From NCBI GenBank assembly GCA_021613375.1, contig CM038704.1:31434582-31498581 (forward strand): 64,000 bases of DNA, read 5' to 3'. Positions 1-11,064 of this stretch are shown here, piece after piece (position 1 is the first letter of the stretch; every line of letters starts with the position of its first letter). The position numbers and the translations under genes are program-made. Origin of the DNA: Megaleporinus macrocephalus (Eukaryota > Chordata > Actinopteri > Characiformes > Anostomidae). A model generated the notes under the pieces. That model did no database searches and was not told the DNA's origin. It saw only the letters and a program-made list of their open reading frames with translations.

Positions 1-3000
1 TATTCATTCTTATATTCTATTTAGTGCTGCAGTGACTGTTATTGTAACGGTGCTACATTCATTCTTATATTCTATTTAGTGCTGCAGTGACTGTTATTGT
101 AACAGTGCTGTATTCATTCTTATATTCTATTTAGTGCTGTAGTGACTTATTGTAACGGTGCTGTTTTCATTCTTATATTCTATTTAGTTCTGCAGTTTCT
201 GTTATTGTAACAGTGCTGTTTTCATTCTTATATTCTATTTAGTGCTGCAGTTTCTGTTATTGTAACAGTGCTGTTTTCATTCTTATATTCTATTTAGTTC
301 TGCAGTTTTTGTTATTGTAACAGTGCTGTATTCATTCTTATATTCTATTTAGTGCTGTAGTGACTTATTGTAACGGTGCTGTTTTCATTCTTATATTCTA
401 TTTAGTGCTGCAGTTTCTGTTATTGTAACGATGCTACATTCATTCTTATATTCTATTTAGTGCTGCAGTTTCTATTATTGTAACGGTGCTACATTCATTC
501 TTATATTCTATTTAGTGCTGCAGTGACTGTTATTGTAACAGTGCTGTATTCATTCTTATATTCTATTTAGTGCTGCAGTGACTGTTATTGTAACAGTGCT
601 GTATTCATTCTTATATTCTATTTAGTGCTGCAGTGACTGTTATTGTAACGGTGCTGTATTCATTCTTATATTCTATTTAGAGCTGCAGTGACTGTTATTG
701 TAACGGTGCTATTTTCATTCTTATATTCTGTTTAGTGCTGCAGTGACTGTTATTGTAACGGTGCTGTATTCATTCTTATATTCTATTTAGTGCTGCAGTG
801 ACTGTTATTGTAACGGTGCTACATTCATTCTTATATTCTATTTAGTGCTGCAGTGACTGTTATTGTAACAGTGCTGTATTCATTCTTATATTCTATTTAG
901 TGCTGCAGTGACTGTTATTGTAACGGTGCTGTATTCATTCTTATATTCTATTTAGTGCTGCAGTGACTGTTACTGTAACGGTGCTATTTTCATTCTTATA
1001 TTCTGTTTAGTGCTGCAGTGACTGTTATTGTAACGGTGCTGTATTCATTCTTATATTCTATTTAGTGCTGCAGTGACTGTTATTCTAACGGTGCTACATT
1101 CATTCTTATATTCTATTTAGTGCTGCAGTGACTGTTATTGTAACGGTGCTGTTTTCATTCTTATATTCTATTTAGTGCTGCAGTTTCTGTTATTGTAACC
1201 GTGCTAAATTCATTCTTATAATCTATTTAGTGCTGCAGTGACTGTTATTGTAACAGTGCTGTATTCATTCTTATATTCTACTTTGTGCTGCAGTGACTGT
1301 TATTGTAACAGTGCTGTATTCATTCTTATATTCTATTTAGTGCTGTAGTGACTGTTATGGTAACGGTGCTGTATTCATTCTTATATTCTATTTAGTGCTG
1401 CAGTGACTGTTATTGTTTCGGTGCTGTATTCATTCTTATATTCTATTTAGTGCTGCAATGACTGTTATTGTAACGGTACTGTATTCATTCTTATATTCTA
1501 TTAAGTGCTGCAGTGACTGTTATTGTAACGGTGCTGGTTTCATTTTTATATTCTATTTACTGCTGCAGTTTCTGTTATTGTAACTATGCTACATTCATTC
1601 TTATATTCTATTTAGTGCTGCAGTTTCTGTTATTGTAACGGTGCTACATTCATTCTTATATTCTATTTAGTGCTGCAGTGACTGTTATTGTAACAGTGCT
1701 GTATTCATTCTTATATTCTATTTAGTGCTGCAGTGACGGTTATTGTAACAGTGCTGTATTCATTCTTATATTCTATTTAGTGCTGCAGTGACTGTTATTG
1801 TAACAGTGCTGTATTCATTCTTATATTCTATTTAGTGCTGCAGTGACTGTTATTGTAACGGTGTTATTTTCATTCTTATATTCTGTTTAGTGCTGCAGTG
1901 ACTCTTATTGTAACGGTGCTGTATTCATTCTTATATTCTATTTAGTGCTGCAGTGACTGTTATTGTAACAGTGCTGTATTCATTCTTATATTCTATTTAG
2001 TGCTGCAGTGACTGTTATTGTAACGGTGCTGTATTCATTCTTATATTCTATTTAGTGCTGCAGTGACTGTTATTGTAACGGTGCTGTATTCATTCTTATA
2101 TTCTATTTAGTGCTGCAGTGACTGTTATTGTAACGGTGCTATTTTCATTCTTATATTCTATTTAGTGCTGCAGTGACTGTTACTGTAACGGTGCTATTTT
2201 CATTCTTATATTCTGTTTAGTGCTGCAGTGACTGTTATTGTAACGGTGCTGTATTCATTCTTTTATTCTATTTAGTGCTGCAGTGACTGTTATTCTAACG
2301 GTGCTACATTCATTCTTATATTCTATTTAGTGCTGCAGTGACTGTTATTGTAACGGTGCTGTTTTCATTCTTATATTCTATTTAGTGCTGCAGTTTCTGT
2401 TATTGTAACCGTGCTACATTCATTCTTATAATCTATTTAGTGCTGCAGTGACTGTTATTGTAACAGTGCTGTATTCATTCTTATATTCTACTTTGTGCTG
2501 CAGTGACTGTTATTGTAACAGTGCTGTATTCATTCTTATATTCTATTTAGTGCTGTAGTGACTGTTATGGTAACGGTGCTGTATTCATTCTTATATTCTA
2601 TTTAGTGCTGCAGTGACTGTTATTGTTTCGGTGCTGTATTCATTCTTATATTCTATTTAGTGCTGCAATGACTGTTATTGTAACGGTACTGTATTCATTC
2701 TTATATTCTATTTAGTGCTGCAGTGACTGTTATTGTAACGGTGCTGGTTTCATTTTTATATTCTATTTAGTGCTGCAGTTTCTGTTATTGTAACGGTGCT
2801 ACATTCATTCTTATATTCTATTTAGTGCTGCAGTGACTGTTATTGTAACAGTGCTGTATTCATTCTTATATTCTATTTAGTGCTGCAGTGACGGTTATTG
2901 TAACAGTGCTGTATTCATTCTTATATTCTATTTAGTGCTGCAGTGACTGTTATTGTAACAGTGCTGTATTCATTCTTATATTCTGTTTAGTGCTGCAGTG

Positions 3001-5477
3001 ACTGTTATTGTAACGGTGTTATTTTCATTCTTATATTCTGTTTAGTGCTGCAGTGACTCTTATTGTAACGGTGCTGTATTCATTCTTATATTCTATTTAG
3101 TGCTGCAGTGACTGTTATTGTAACAGTGCTGTATTCATTCTTATATTCTATTTAGTGCTGCAGTGACTGTTATTGTAACAGTGCTGTATTCATTCTTATA
3201 TTCTATTTAGTGCTGCAGTGACTTATTGTAACGGTGCTGTATTCATTCTTATATTCTATTTAGTGCTGCAGTGACTGTTATTGTAACGGTGCTATTTTCA
3301 TTCTTATATTCTGTTTAGTGCTGCAGTGACTGTTATTGTAACGGTGCTATTTTCATTCTTATATTCTATTTAGTGCTGCAGTGACTGTTATTACAACGGT
3401 ACTGTATTCATTCTTATATTCTATTTAGTGCTGCAGTGACTGTTATTGTAACGGTGCTGGTTTCATTTTTATATTCTATTTAGTGCTGCAGTTTCTGTTA
3501 TTGTAACAGTGCTGTTTTCATTCTTATATTCTATTTAGTGCTGCAGTTTCTGTTATTGTAACAGTGCTGTTTTCATTCTTATATTCTATTTAGTTCTGCA
3601 GTTTCTGTTATTGTAACAGTGCTGTTTTCATTCTTATATTCTATTCATTTCTGCAGTTTCTGTTATTGTAACAGTACTGTATTCATTCTTATATTCTATT
3701 TAGTGCTGTAGTGACTTTTATTGTAACGGTGCTGTATCCATTCTTATATTCTATATAGTGCTGCAGTTTCTGTTATTGTAACGGTGCTGTAATCATTCTT
3801 ATATTCTATTTAATGCTGCAGTTTCTGTTATTGTAACAGTGCTGTATTCATTCTTTTATTCTATTTAGTGCTGCAGTTTCTGTTATTGTAACAGTGCTGT
3901 ATTCATTCTTATATTCTATTTAGTGCTGTAGTGACTTATTGTAACGGTGCTGTTTTCATTCTTATATTCTATTTAGTGCTGCAGTGACTGTTATTGTAAC
4001 GGTGCTGTATTCATTTTTATATTCTATTTAGTGCTGCAGTGACTGTTATTGTAACGGTGCTGTATTCATTCTTATATTCTATTTAGTGCTGCAGTGACTG
4101 TTATTGTAAAAGTGCTGTATTCATTCTTATATTCTATTTAGTGCTGCAGTGACTGTTATTGTAACGGTACTGTATTCATTCTTATATTCTATTTAGTGCT
4201 GCAGTGACTGTTATTGTAATGGTGCTGGTTTCATTTTATATTCTATTTAGTGCTGCAGTTTCTGTTATTGTAACAGTGCTGTTTTCATTCTTATATTCTA
4301 CTTTGTGCTGCAGTGACTGTTATTGTAACAGTGCTGTATTCATTCTTATATTCTATTTAGTGCTGTAGTGACTGTTATGGTAACGGTGCTGTATTCATTC
4401 TTATATTCTATTTAGTGCTGCAGTGACTGTTATTGTAACAGTGCTGTATTCATTCTTATATTCTACTTTGTGCTGCAGTGACTGTTATTGTAACAGTGCT
4501 GTATTCATTCTTATATTCTATTTAGTGCTGTAGTGACTGTTATGGTAACGGTGCTGTATTCATTCTTATATTCTATTTAGTGCTGCAGTGACTGTTATTG
4601 TTTCGGTGCTGTATTCATTCTTATATTCTATTTAGTGCTGCAATGACTGTTATTGTAACAGTACTGTATTCATTCTTATATTCTATTTAGTGCTGCAGTG
4701 ACTGTTATTGTAACGGTGCTGGTTTCATTTTTATATTCTATTTAGTGCTGCAGTTTCTGTTATTGTAACGATGCTACATTCATTCTTATATTCTATTTAG
4801 TGCTGCAGTTTCTGTTATTGTAACGGTGCTACATTCATTCTTATAGTCTATTTAGTGCTGCAGTGACTGTTATTGTAACAGTGCTGTATTCATTCTTATA
4901 TTCTATTTAGTGCTGCAGTGAATGTTATTGTAACAGTGCTGTATTCATTCTTATATTCTATTTAGTGCTGCAGTGACTGTTATTGTAACAGTGCTGTATT
5001 CATTCTTATATTCTATTTAGTGCTGCAGTGACTGTTATTGTAACAGTGCTGTATTCATTCTTATATTCTATTTAGTGCTGCAGTGACTGTTATTGTAACG
5101 GTGCTATTTTCATTCTTATATTCTGTTTAGTGCTGCAGTGACTGTTATTGTAACGGTGCTGTATTCATTCTTATATTCTATTTAGTGCTGCAGTGACTGT
5201 TATTGTAACGGTGCTACATTCATTCTTATATTCTATTTAGTGCTGCAGTGACTGTTATTGTAAAAGTGCTGTATTCATTCTTATATTCTATTTAGTGCTG
5301 CAGTGACTGTTATTGTAACGGTACTGTATTCATTCTTATATTCTATTTAGTGCTGCAGTGACTGTTATTGTAACAGTGCAACATTCATTCTTATATTCTA
5401 TTTAGTGCTGCAATGACTGTTATTCTAACTATGCTTCATTCATTCTCATATTCTATTAAGTGCTGTAGTGACTGTTG
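1..5477. repeat. 55-bp tandem satellite array, left end beyond window
   Basis: About 99 head-to-tail copies of an AT-rich unit, most exactly 55 bp long. Each contains ATTCATTCTTATATTC, then TTTAGTGCTGCAG, then TGACTGTTATTGTAAC and a short GGTGCTG-type end. The period is read directly: the same phrase starts at 551, 606 and 661. Some copies have a 3-bp deletion (52 bp; near 143, 361 and 3929). Variants include TTTCTG for GACTG, TACA for TGTA and CTTTG for TTTAG. The array starts before base 1. Its right end is degraded: the last copies (about 5370-5477) carry several substitutions before unique sequence begins. The unit is not a multiple of three and no long open frame crosses it, so coding is unlikely. 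A centromeric, subtelomeric or interstitial location cannot be decided from this window. Confidence 0.97.
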
Positions 5478-7050
5478 TTTAGTTTGTGACGCAGCATAAG
5501 TGTTGATGCTGCCACACAAATTTTGTCAGTCAGATCGAATTTAGCCGCTCAATATTCACATTTTTTTCATATTTATAATATCTATGTTTCAGTGACGATT
5601 TAGGCCACATTAATAAAGCCAAATGCAAAACTTCTGCACATTCAAAAATAGATAAAAGACGCTGAGCATGATGGAAGATGCTAATTGCAGTCGGTTTTGT
5701 GCACATGTATTTCAGTTTAAAATAAACTGGTAAAGGGTCATTTCTTTCTTATTGCACTTTCAACATGTAAAAAACACTTTTGTTGTGTAAATTAATAAAC
5801 AAATGAAACAGTTTAAACAATCATTTTACAGCATCCCCCACTACAAAACAACTGAAGTTTCTTCAACAGGACAAGCCGACTTTTTTATTTCTCTTTAAAC
5901 ATAAACACTCACAAATCAGTGTAAATGAACAAATGAAACTATTTAAGACTGGCATTATATTAGATGAGAAAAAAACAGCAGCCCTGAAAATGTCAAAAAA
6001 AATTCAGGCATCAGGAAAAGCTCATTAGGCTACTGTATTTCTCTGTATACATAATAAATTAATGTCAAGGTAAGAGAAATAATAATAACATAAAAGGAAC
6101 ATGACAAACATTGCTCATAATGTCAGTTACATAAATATAACGCTGCACACAAAACATACTGCCAAGACTTAGCTGATCCACATCCAGCCTCAGCCAGTAT
6201 TAACACATTTTAGTATTTTTATATTTTATATTTTATATCATTTTTAATGTTAATATTCACTATTTTTTTTATACCTCATACTGTTCTGTATTCTGTATGC
6301 AATCTGTTTTAATAGAGGGAGGATTGTAGTGGGAGCTCTGGGGTATCTAGCATAACTGTAGCATCTATAAAATGGTTTATAAGGTTGAAAATGTTCTTTT
6401 CTAAAATCACTACTTTTATTTTATTTTTATTTTAATATTAAAATCTAATACCACTTTGAAGTGTTTGCTAAGTGTTGTTCCCTCCTTAAACACTCTGAAC
6501 TACAGAGCTACAGTTTTCAGTGCTGAATCAAGGCAATTTTTGAGTTTATGAACTCCTGCAATAGCAGTGATCTGTCAGCAGTTTTGGAATCAGTGTAAGG
6601 TTTGGAAGTGGGCACAAAAGTAGACCAGCATTTGGTACACATAGAAACTAAGGATTTAATTCCACACATAGATCAATGAGCAAGAATTTCATTAACACAG
6701 AAAGCATAAGTGTCCAAAATTGCCAGCATATAAAAGCTATGCTGATCATTATTGCACCTGAGTGCAAAGCAAGAGACATTAGCTTAAATATTTTTGTTTT
6801 ATGAGCTTAAGTTGACTAGCGAGCTCTGTGTTTTTGTCCTAGTGTAGTGTATGAATTAATTGTATTGATCATTTGGGATCAATCTATCTATCTATCTGTC
6901 TATCTATCTATCTGTGTAATAACTATGGCTTATACTTTGAAGTAAAACCAAGTTATAGCCTATATCACCTCTTTCACATGAAATGCAAATATTTCATGTC
7001 CAAACAAAGTGCCAGTCCTGGTGCCACTATTCGATTACCTATATACCCAA
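5478..7050. other. AT-rich intergenic DNA, no gene seen
   Basis: Unique-looking AT-rich sequence between the satellite and the 3' region of gpbar1. I see no exon with plausible splice sites and no recognisable protein. It holds one short tetranucleotide repeat, listed separately. The hexamer TTTATT at 7051-7056, which reads AATAAA on the minus strand, could be a distal poly(A) signal of gpbar1. Confidence 0.6.
6882..6914. repeat. (ATCT)n tetranucleotide microsatellite
   Basis: Eight units of ATCT/GATA type with two CTGT interruptions. A short predicted peptide running through it is an artefact of the repeat. Confidence 0.9.
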
Positions 7051-7175
7051 TTTATTCTACTGTGGGCAGGAAATGTTAGCAGCCTGCTAACAACAACAAA
7101 AACCAGTTCTGCCTCTAACACATATGTAATGTGTGCAACTGTTGTCAGAAAGATCCGTATGTGAAAAGGTAGCTG

Positions 7176-7233
7176 CAATGGTAAAAGTTTGAAGCGTGGG
7201 TGAGTGGGGGTGTTTGTTAGAGTGGAGAGGGAT
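7176..7233. repeat. 58-bp segment duplicated at 10285-10342
   Basis: This 58-base stretch containing AAAGTTTGAAGCGTGGG and GAGTGGGGGTGTTTGTTAG recurs at 10285-10342 in the same orientation with a single A/G difference. The second copy sits inside the decayed Tc1 element. Confidence 0.95.
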
Positions 7234-7705
7234 GTTGTCTTGATGCAGCATTAAGAATAAATCCTAAAAGCTTGTCGAATCATGTGCTTAAAAAGGGAAA
7301 CACACCAAAAGACAAAGACTTCACAATAATCAGTTTCTCTGATGGTGGAAACAATCTGTAGATGAACTGGCAAAGAAAAAAAATGCAGGGCACAGCCACG
7401 TTTTAAAATGCTCTCTCTGATATCTGTCAGGAAGTAATGAGACTATTCATTTCTTGAAAGTATAAAGCAAATCGGGGATGGTCTGTCAGCACCCTTTTCT
7501 GACATTTGGACATTTGAGTGGGATTCATGCAGCAGTAAATGTTCTCCAGTGCACTAAACATTATGCCTCAAATCTTTTCCGTTTAATACAGAAGACCTGA
7601 GCGTAAGTCAAAAAATGATTCACATATAATCTCCATAGATGACTTTGCATCACTATGTTCATATCCAGTAATCCAGTATTACCAATCCACAGCCAATCTC
7701 CAGTA

Positions 7706-8755
7706 TTAACTGTGGAATACCTGAAGGTTAACATCTCTTTGATGTTGCGTCCTGTGCCAGCGGTGCCACACCTTGCGCAACAGTTGCCTGGCAGGGTCAG
7801 TGTACTCCCTGTTAGCAAGACCCAGGAGGAGTGGCACTGCAGCCATACCACCTACACCAGTGCAAGAGAGCACAAGTTGGGTTGTGCGGTTGACCTGTGC
7901 TTCATGGTTCTGCAGGAAGACCATGCAAAAATGTGTATAGACAATGTAGGGCAACCAGCAGGCCAGGAAGGCCAAGGAAACAGTAGCCACACAACGAATG
8001 TAGCGCAGCTCCAGCTTGCGCCTCTGCTCTGCGCTACTCACAGCCCGCTGCTGTCGCTGGATGTCCCTCATCTGACCCCGTGTGATCCACAGCACCCGGC
8101 TAGTCATGGCAGCAATGGAGACGATGGCGGGCACCAGCAGGCCATAAACCTCCAAGTAGATGAAGGCCTCCGGAAAGACGTTACGATATATGCAACAGTC
8201 GTCTTTTGGCATGGCTTTGGCACAGCCAGAGTTGGCAGAGTTGTTGCCCACAGGACAGCAACCACCGCCGACTTTGTTGGATCCATCCCGGTTGTTCCAG
8301 CCAAAAGCAGGCAGTAGGGCGAAGAGCAGAGGCAGCAGCCACACAGCCAGCACGGCTGAAACAAAGCGGCTGCGTGGCCAGAAGTGGCCTGGGAGCAGCG
8401 GGCTGACAATACTCAGGTAGCGCTCGTAGTGCACCAGCACCAGGTTGAAGATAAAGGCCAGGAATAGGAAGTTGGGGAAGATGTGCACCATCAGGCAGGA
8501 GGAGAAGCTGAGAGGCCGTCTCAGGCTCATCAAAGGAATGAAGGGCAAGGCAACGCCCATGCACAGGTCGGCCACCAGCAGGCTCAGGTACAAGTAGTTT
8601 GGGGGATTGTGGAGCTGGCGGGTACAGGAAATGCCCAAAATAATTATTAGATTGGCCAAAATGATGGTGATGGACAAAGGCAGAGTGACAGCATAGATCA
8701 GCTGTGCTTCCAGTTCGCTGTTCCCTGTGTCGTTGCAAATCATGGTGATTATCAT
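7706..8755 (-). CDS. gpbar1: G-protein coupled bile acid receptor 1 (Gpbar1/TGR5)
   Basis: Intact 349-codon class A GPCR in one coding exon, ATG to TAA. Family identity comes from motifs typical of GPBAR1: LPAFGWN (149-154, end of TM4), IYLEVYGLLVPA (199-210, TM5), CWLPY (266-270, TM6) and AAVPLLLGLANREYTDP (305-321, TM7). The last replaces the usual NPxxY and resembles the mammalian AVPxxxGLGDxRYTAP form. TM3 ends in ERY (111-113), and Cys87 is the conserved TM3 disulphide cysteine. Candidate N-glycosylation sites are N8 (NDT), N171 (NNS) and N289 (NRT). In mammals the receptor sits at the plasma membrane, binds bile acids and signals through Gs and cAMP. Extracellular loop 2 is unusually long, with a Gly/Cys-rich stretch (about 155-190) holding five cysteines. 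Met5 (ATG at 8743) has a better Kozak context (ACCATGA) than Met1, so the protein may start there. A minus-strand ATTAAA about 120 bases past the stop is a candidate poly(A) signal. Confidence 0.93.
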   Translation of the reverse strand: MIITMICNDTGNSELEAQLIYAVTLPLSITIILANLIIILGISCTRQLHNPPNYLYLSLLVADLCMGVALPFIPLMSLRRPLSFSSCLMVHIFPNFLFLAFIFNLVLVHYERYLSIVSPLLPGHFWPRSRFVSAVLAVWLLPLLFALLPAFGWNNRDGSNKVGGGCCPVGNNSANSGCAKAMPKDDCCIYRNVFPEAFIYLEVYGLLVPAIVSIAAMTSRVLWITRGQMRDIQRQQRAVSSAEQRRKLELRYIRCVATVSLAFLACWLPYIVYTHFCMVFLQNHEAQVNRTTQLVLSCTGVGGMAAVPLLLGLANREYTDPARQLLRKVWHRWHRTQHQRDVNLQVFHS

Positions 8756-8802
8756 ACATGCTTCCTATTACTTCTACATCATCCTGCAATGTGAGGTCCA
8801 CC
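8756..8802 (-). other. gpbar1: gpbar1 5' UTR segment with upstream splice acceptor
   Basis: On the minus strand a T-rich tract is followed by CCTTCTGCATCTGTACAG, a strong 3' splice site ending at 8803. The exon would then run from 8802 into the coding region. This implies at least one non-coding upstream exon, whose position I cannot fix. Candidates are the CpG-bearing block at 12840-13200 and a minus-strand donor-like site near 15220. An out-of-frame ATG at 8759 lies in this leader. Confidence 0.6.
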
Positions 8803-10052
8803 CTGTACAGATGCAGAAGGAAATTTTTTTTTTAATATCATTACAATACTCCTGCTATGTTCATACTGAGTCAAAGACTCAAATTTAACCATCGATACAT
8901 CAGTTCTAAACATGCACACTCACCTCTTACAGCACGGATGCAGTCTCTTAAGCATTCTGATTCAGGGGTGGGAAACACAGGCCCTCATTTCTCTACCCCT
9001 AAATGTTGCCTAAAATGATGCTGCCCATTTTAAACACAGGAAAACCCTCTCCTGATGACTTAAAGTTTTATTGGTAGCTTTACAAAGAAGCTAGATATTG
9101 CACACACTGCTTTCTTCAAGTCATCATTACAATAGAACATGGATTACCTGGGCAACTTTGGAAACCCAGTTTCACTAGGTAGAGCAGGTAGAGGGGAAAC
9201 TATGCCAAAATGACAATATTGACTAAAAATATTTAATTATTATCTCAAAATATTGACTTATGATTTTAGTACAATGATTACTATGTCAAACAAAACAACT
9301 TAGTATCTTGTAAGAATTTTTTTTTTTAGAATTCAACTCATTATTTCTACATAGAAATAGGAACCAATCGAACTTTTCTCTAGTATCCGTTTTGTGTTTC
9401 TATAAAGACAGACTTTACGCAAATGTACACTGTATACCCGGCCTTCTAGTGAAAAACACTGCTGAAAATGCAAACAAAATCATAAATTCCATTAAAACAT
9501 TAAGGCTGTGAGATATTGTGCTGTGCTATAGTGGGCACCACTAGTAAAATAACATGTTATGATTTTTTTTGTTAAAACTGAAATAGCAAAGTAGCATTAC
9601 AAAGTAAAGAGAGAAACTGTGGTGTATGTGCAGTCAGAGGCGTTGCGTCAGATTTTATAATGTTTTTAGACAATCCCATACGTCTTTAAAAAAACGAGTG
9701 TCACACATATAGCCTCAAATGAAAAGCCTGGCTCCATGCTTAGGTCTAAACAAAGATATGTTGATGATATTTGATTATTCACTTACATCCTCAAAAACAG
9801 TTTCAGCACACTCTCAAATGTTTATATCTACAGTGTTTATTTATGACCATTATCACAACAAGCTGCATACTGAAGGCCAATTTTAAAAAATCTGATTTAG
9901 TCAATCAGTTCAACACAAATCTGGTATTAGTAGTTTCTTTTGTTGGTTTTGCTTTGGAACTACAAGTCCTCACTAGCTAATATTATTCAAACTGCATGCA
10001 ACACTCTCACCTTAAACAGTTTTTCAGTCATTTCCAGTAAATTTGCATTATG
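8803..10052. other. gpbar1 upstream/intronic DNA, no coding feature seen
   Basis: AT-rich sequence with homopolymer T runs. No exon or known motif is recognised. If the acceptor at 8803 is used, this is intron. Confidence 0.5.
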
Positions 10053-11064
10053 CAATGAGGAAATAAATATTTGATCCCTTGCTGATTTTGTGAGTTTACT
10101 CACTGACAACGATGTTAACATTAAATTGCATTTTGCAGAGACAAATAAGTATTTCATCCCTCTAGTAAACATTAGGAGTGCTGGCTTCTACAGAACAGTT
10201 AGACACTCCTAATCAACTCATTACCTGCACGAAAGACAGCTTTCTTAAATTGTAACCTGTATACAAGACACCTGTCCACAGACTCAATGGTAAAAGTTTG
10301 AAGCGTGGGTGAGTGGGGGTGTTTGTTAGAGTGGGGAGGGATCAGTTAGATCAGTTAGGCTCTAACCTCTCCAACATGTGCAAGGCTAAAGAGCTTTCTA
10401 AGGAGGTCAGGGACATGATCACAGACCTCCACAAGGCTGGAATGGGCAACAAAACCATAAATAAGACAACTTGAGGAGGAGATAACTGTTGGTGCCATTG
10501 TAAGAAAATGGAAGAAAACAAAATGACTGCCTATCGGCCTCGATCTGTGACTCCATGCAAAATCTCACCTTGTGGGGTATCCTTGATCATGTGGAAGGTG
10601 AGACATCAGCCCAAAACTACACGGGGGGAACTTGTTAATGATCTTAAGGCAGCTTAGACCACAGTCACCAAGAAAACCATTGGTAACACACTGGTAAGCC
10701 ATAATGGGTTAAAATCCTGTAGTGCCTGCATGGTCCCCCTGCTCCAGAAGGCACATGTGCAGGCCCATCTGAAGCTTGCCAATGAACACCTGAATGATTC
10801 TGAGAGTGATTGGGAGAAGGTGCTGTGGTCAAAAAACATCTGACTGCTGTCCTTGCCAACAAGGGTTTTGCCACCAGGTATAAGACTTGTTTGCTAGAGG
10901 GATAAAATACTTATTTCTCTTAAATTTATGTATTTTATACAATGTCATTTTCTGGATGTTCTTTTTGAAATTATGTTTAAAACAAACCTACCCTTAAAAT
11001 TATACTGTAGGTATACTGTAGGCATACTTAAAAATCAGGGATCAAATATTTATTTCCTTCACTG
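10053..11064 (+). mobile_element. Decayed Tc1/mariner element, about 1.0 kb
   Basis: The inverted termini match: the left end reads AATGAGGAAATAAATATTTGATCCC and the right end is its near-complement, GGGATCAAATATTTATTTCCTTCACTG, followed by the expected TA. A degraded transposase region lies inside. The element is shorter than a typical Tc1 of about 1.3-1.6 kb, so it has lost internal sequence. It also carries a 58-bp block (10285-10342) that is not Tc1-like and matches sequence at 7176. The termini (..TTTGATCCC) differ from those of the Tc1 copy at 25451, so these are two subfamilies. Confidence 0.85.
10375..10905 (+). pseudogene. Tc1 transposase remnant
   Basis: The ATG at 10375 opens [15 protein letters not shown], followed by TDLHKAG, the helix-turn-helix start of Tc1 transposases. 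The frame ends at a stop after about 32 codons. Further fragments with Tc1 character continue in other frames to about 10905, with frameshifts and a missing C-terminal catalytic part. It cannot encode a working transposase. Confidence 0.8.

Noticed and set aside
1..5477. CRISPR-like array
   Set aside because: Repeats are directly tandem without unique spacers, and the DNA is eukaryotic.
7655..8317. 220-codon plus-strand ORF
   Set aside because: Lies antisense to gpbar1 within its coding exon. No known domain; a composition shadow of the real gene.
8181..8801. 206-codon minus-strand ORF overlapping gpbar1
   Set aside because: Out of frame with the receptor, no domain, and the listed start is GTG. 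Kept only as an upstream-ATG observation.
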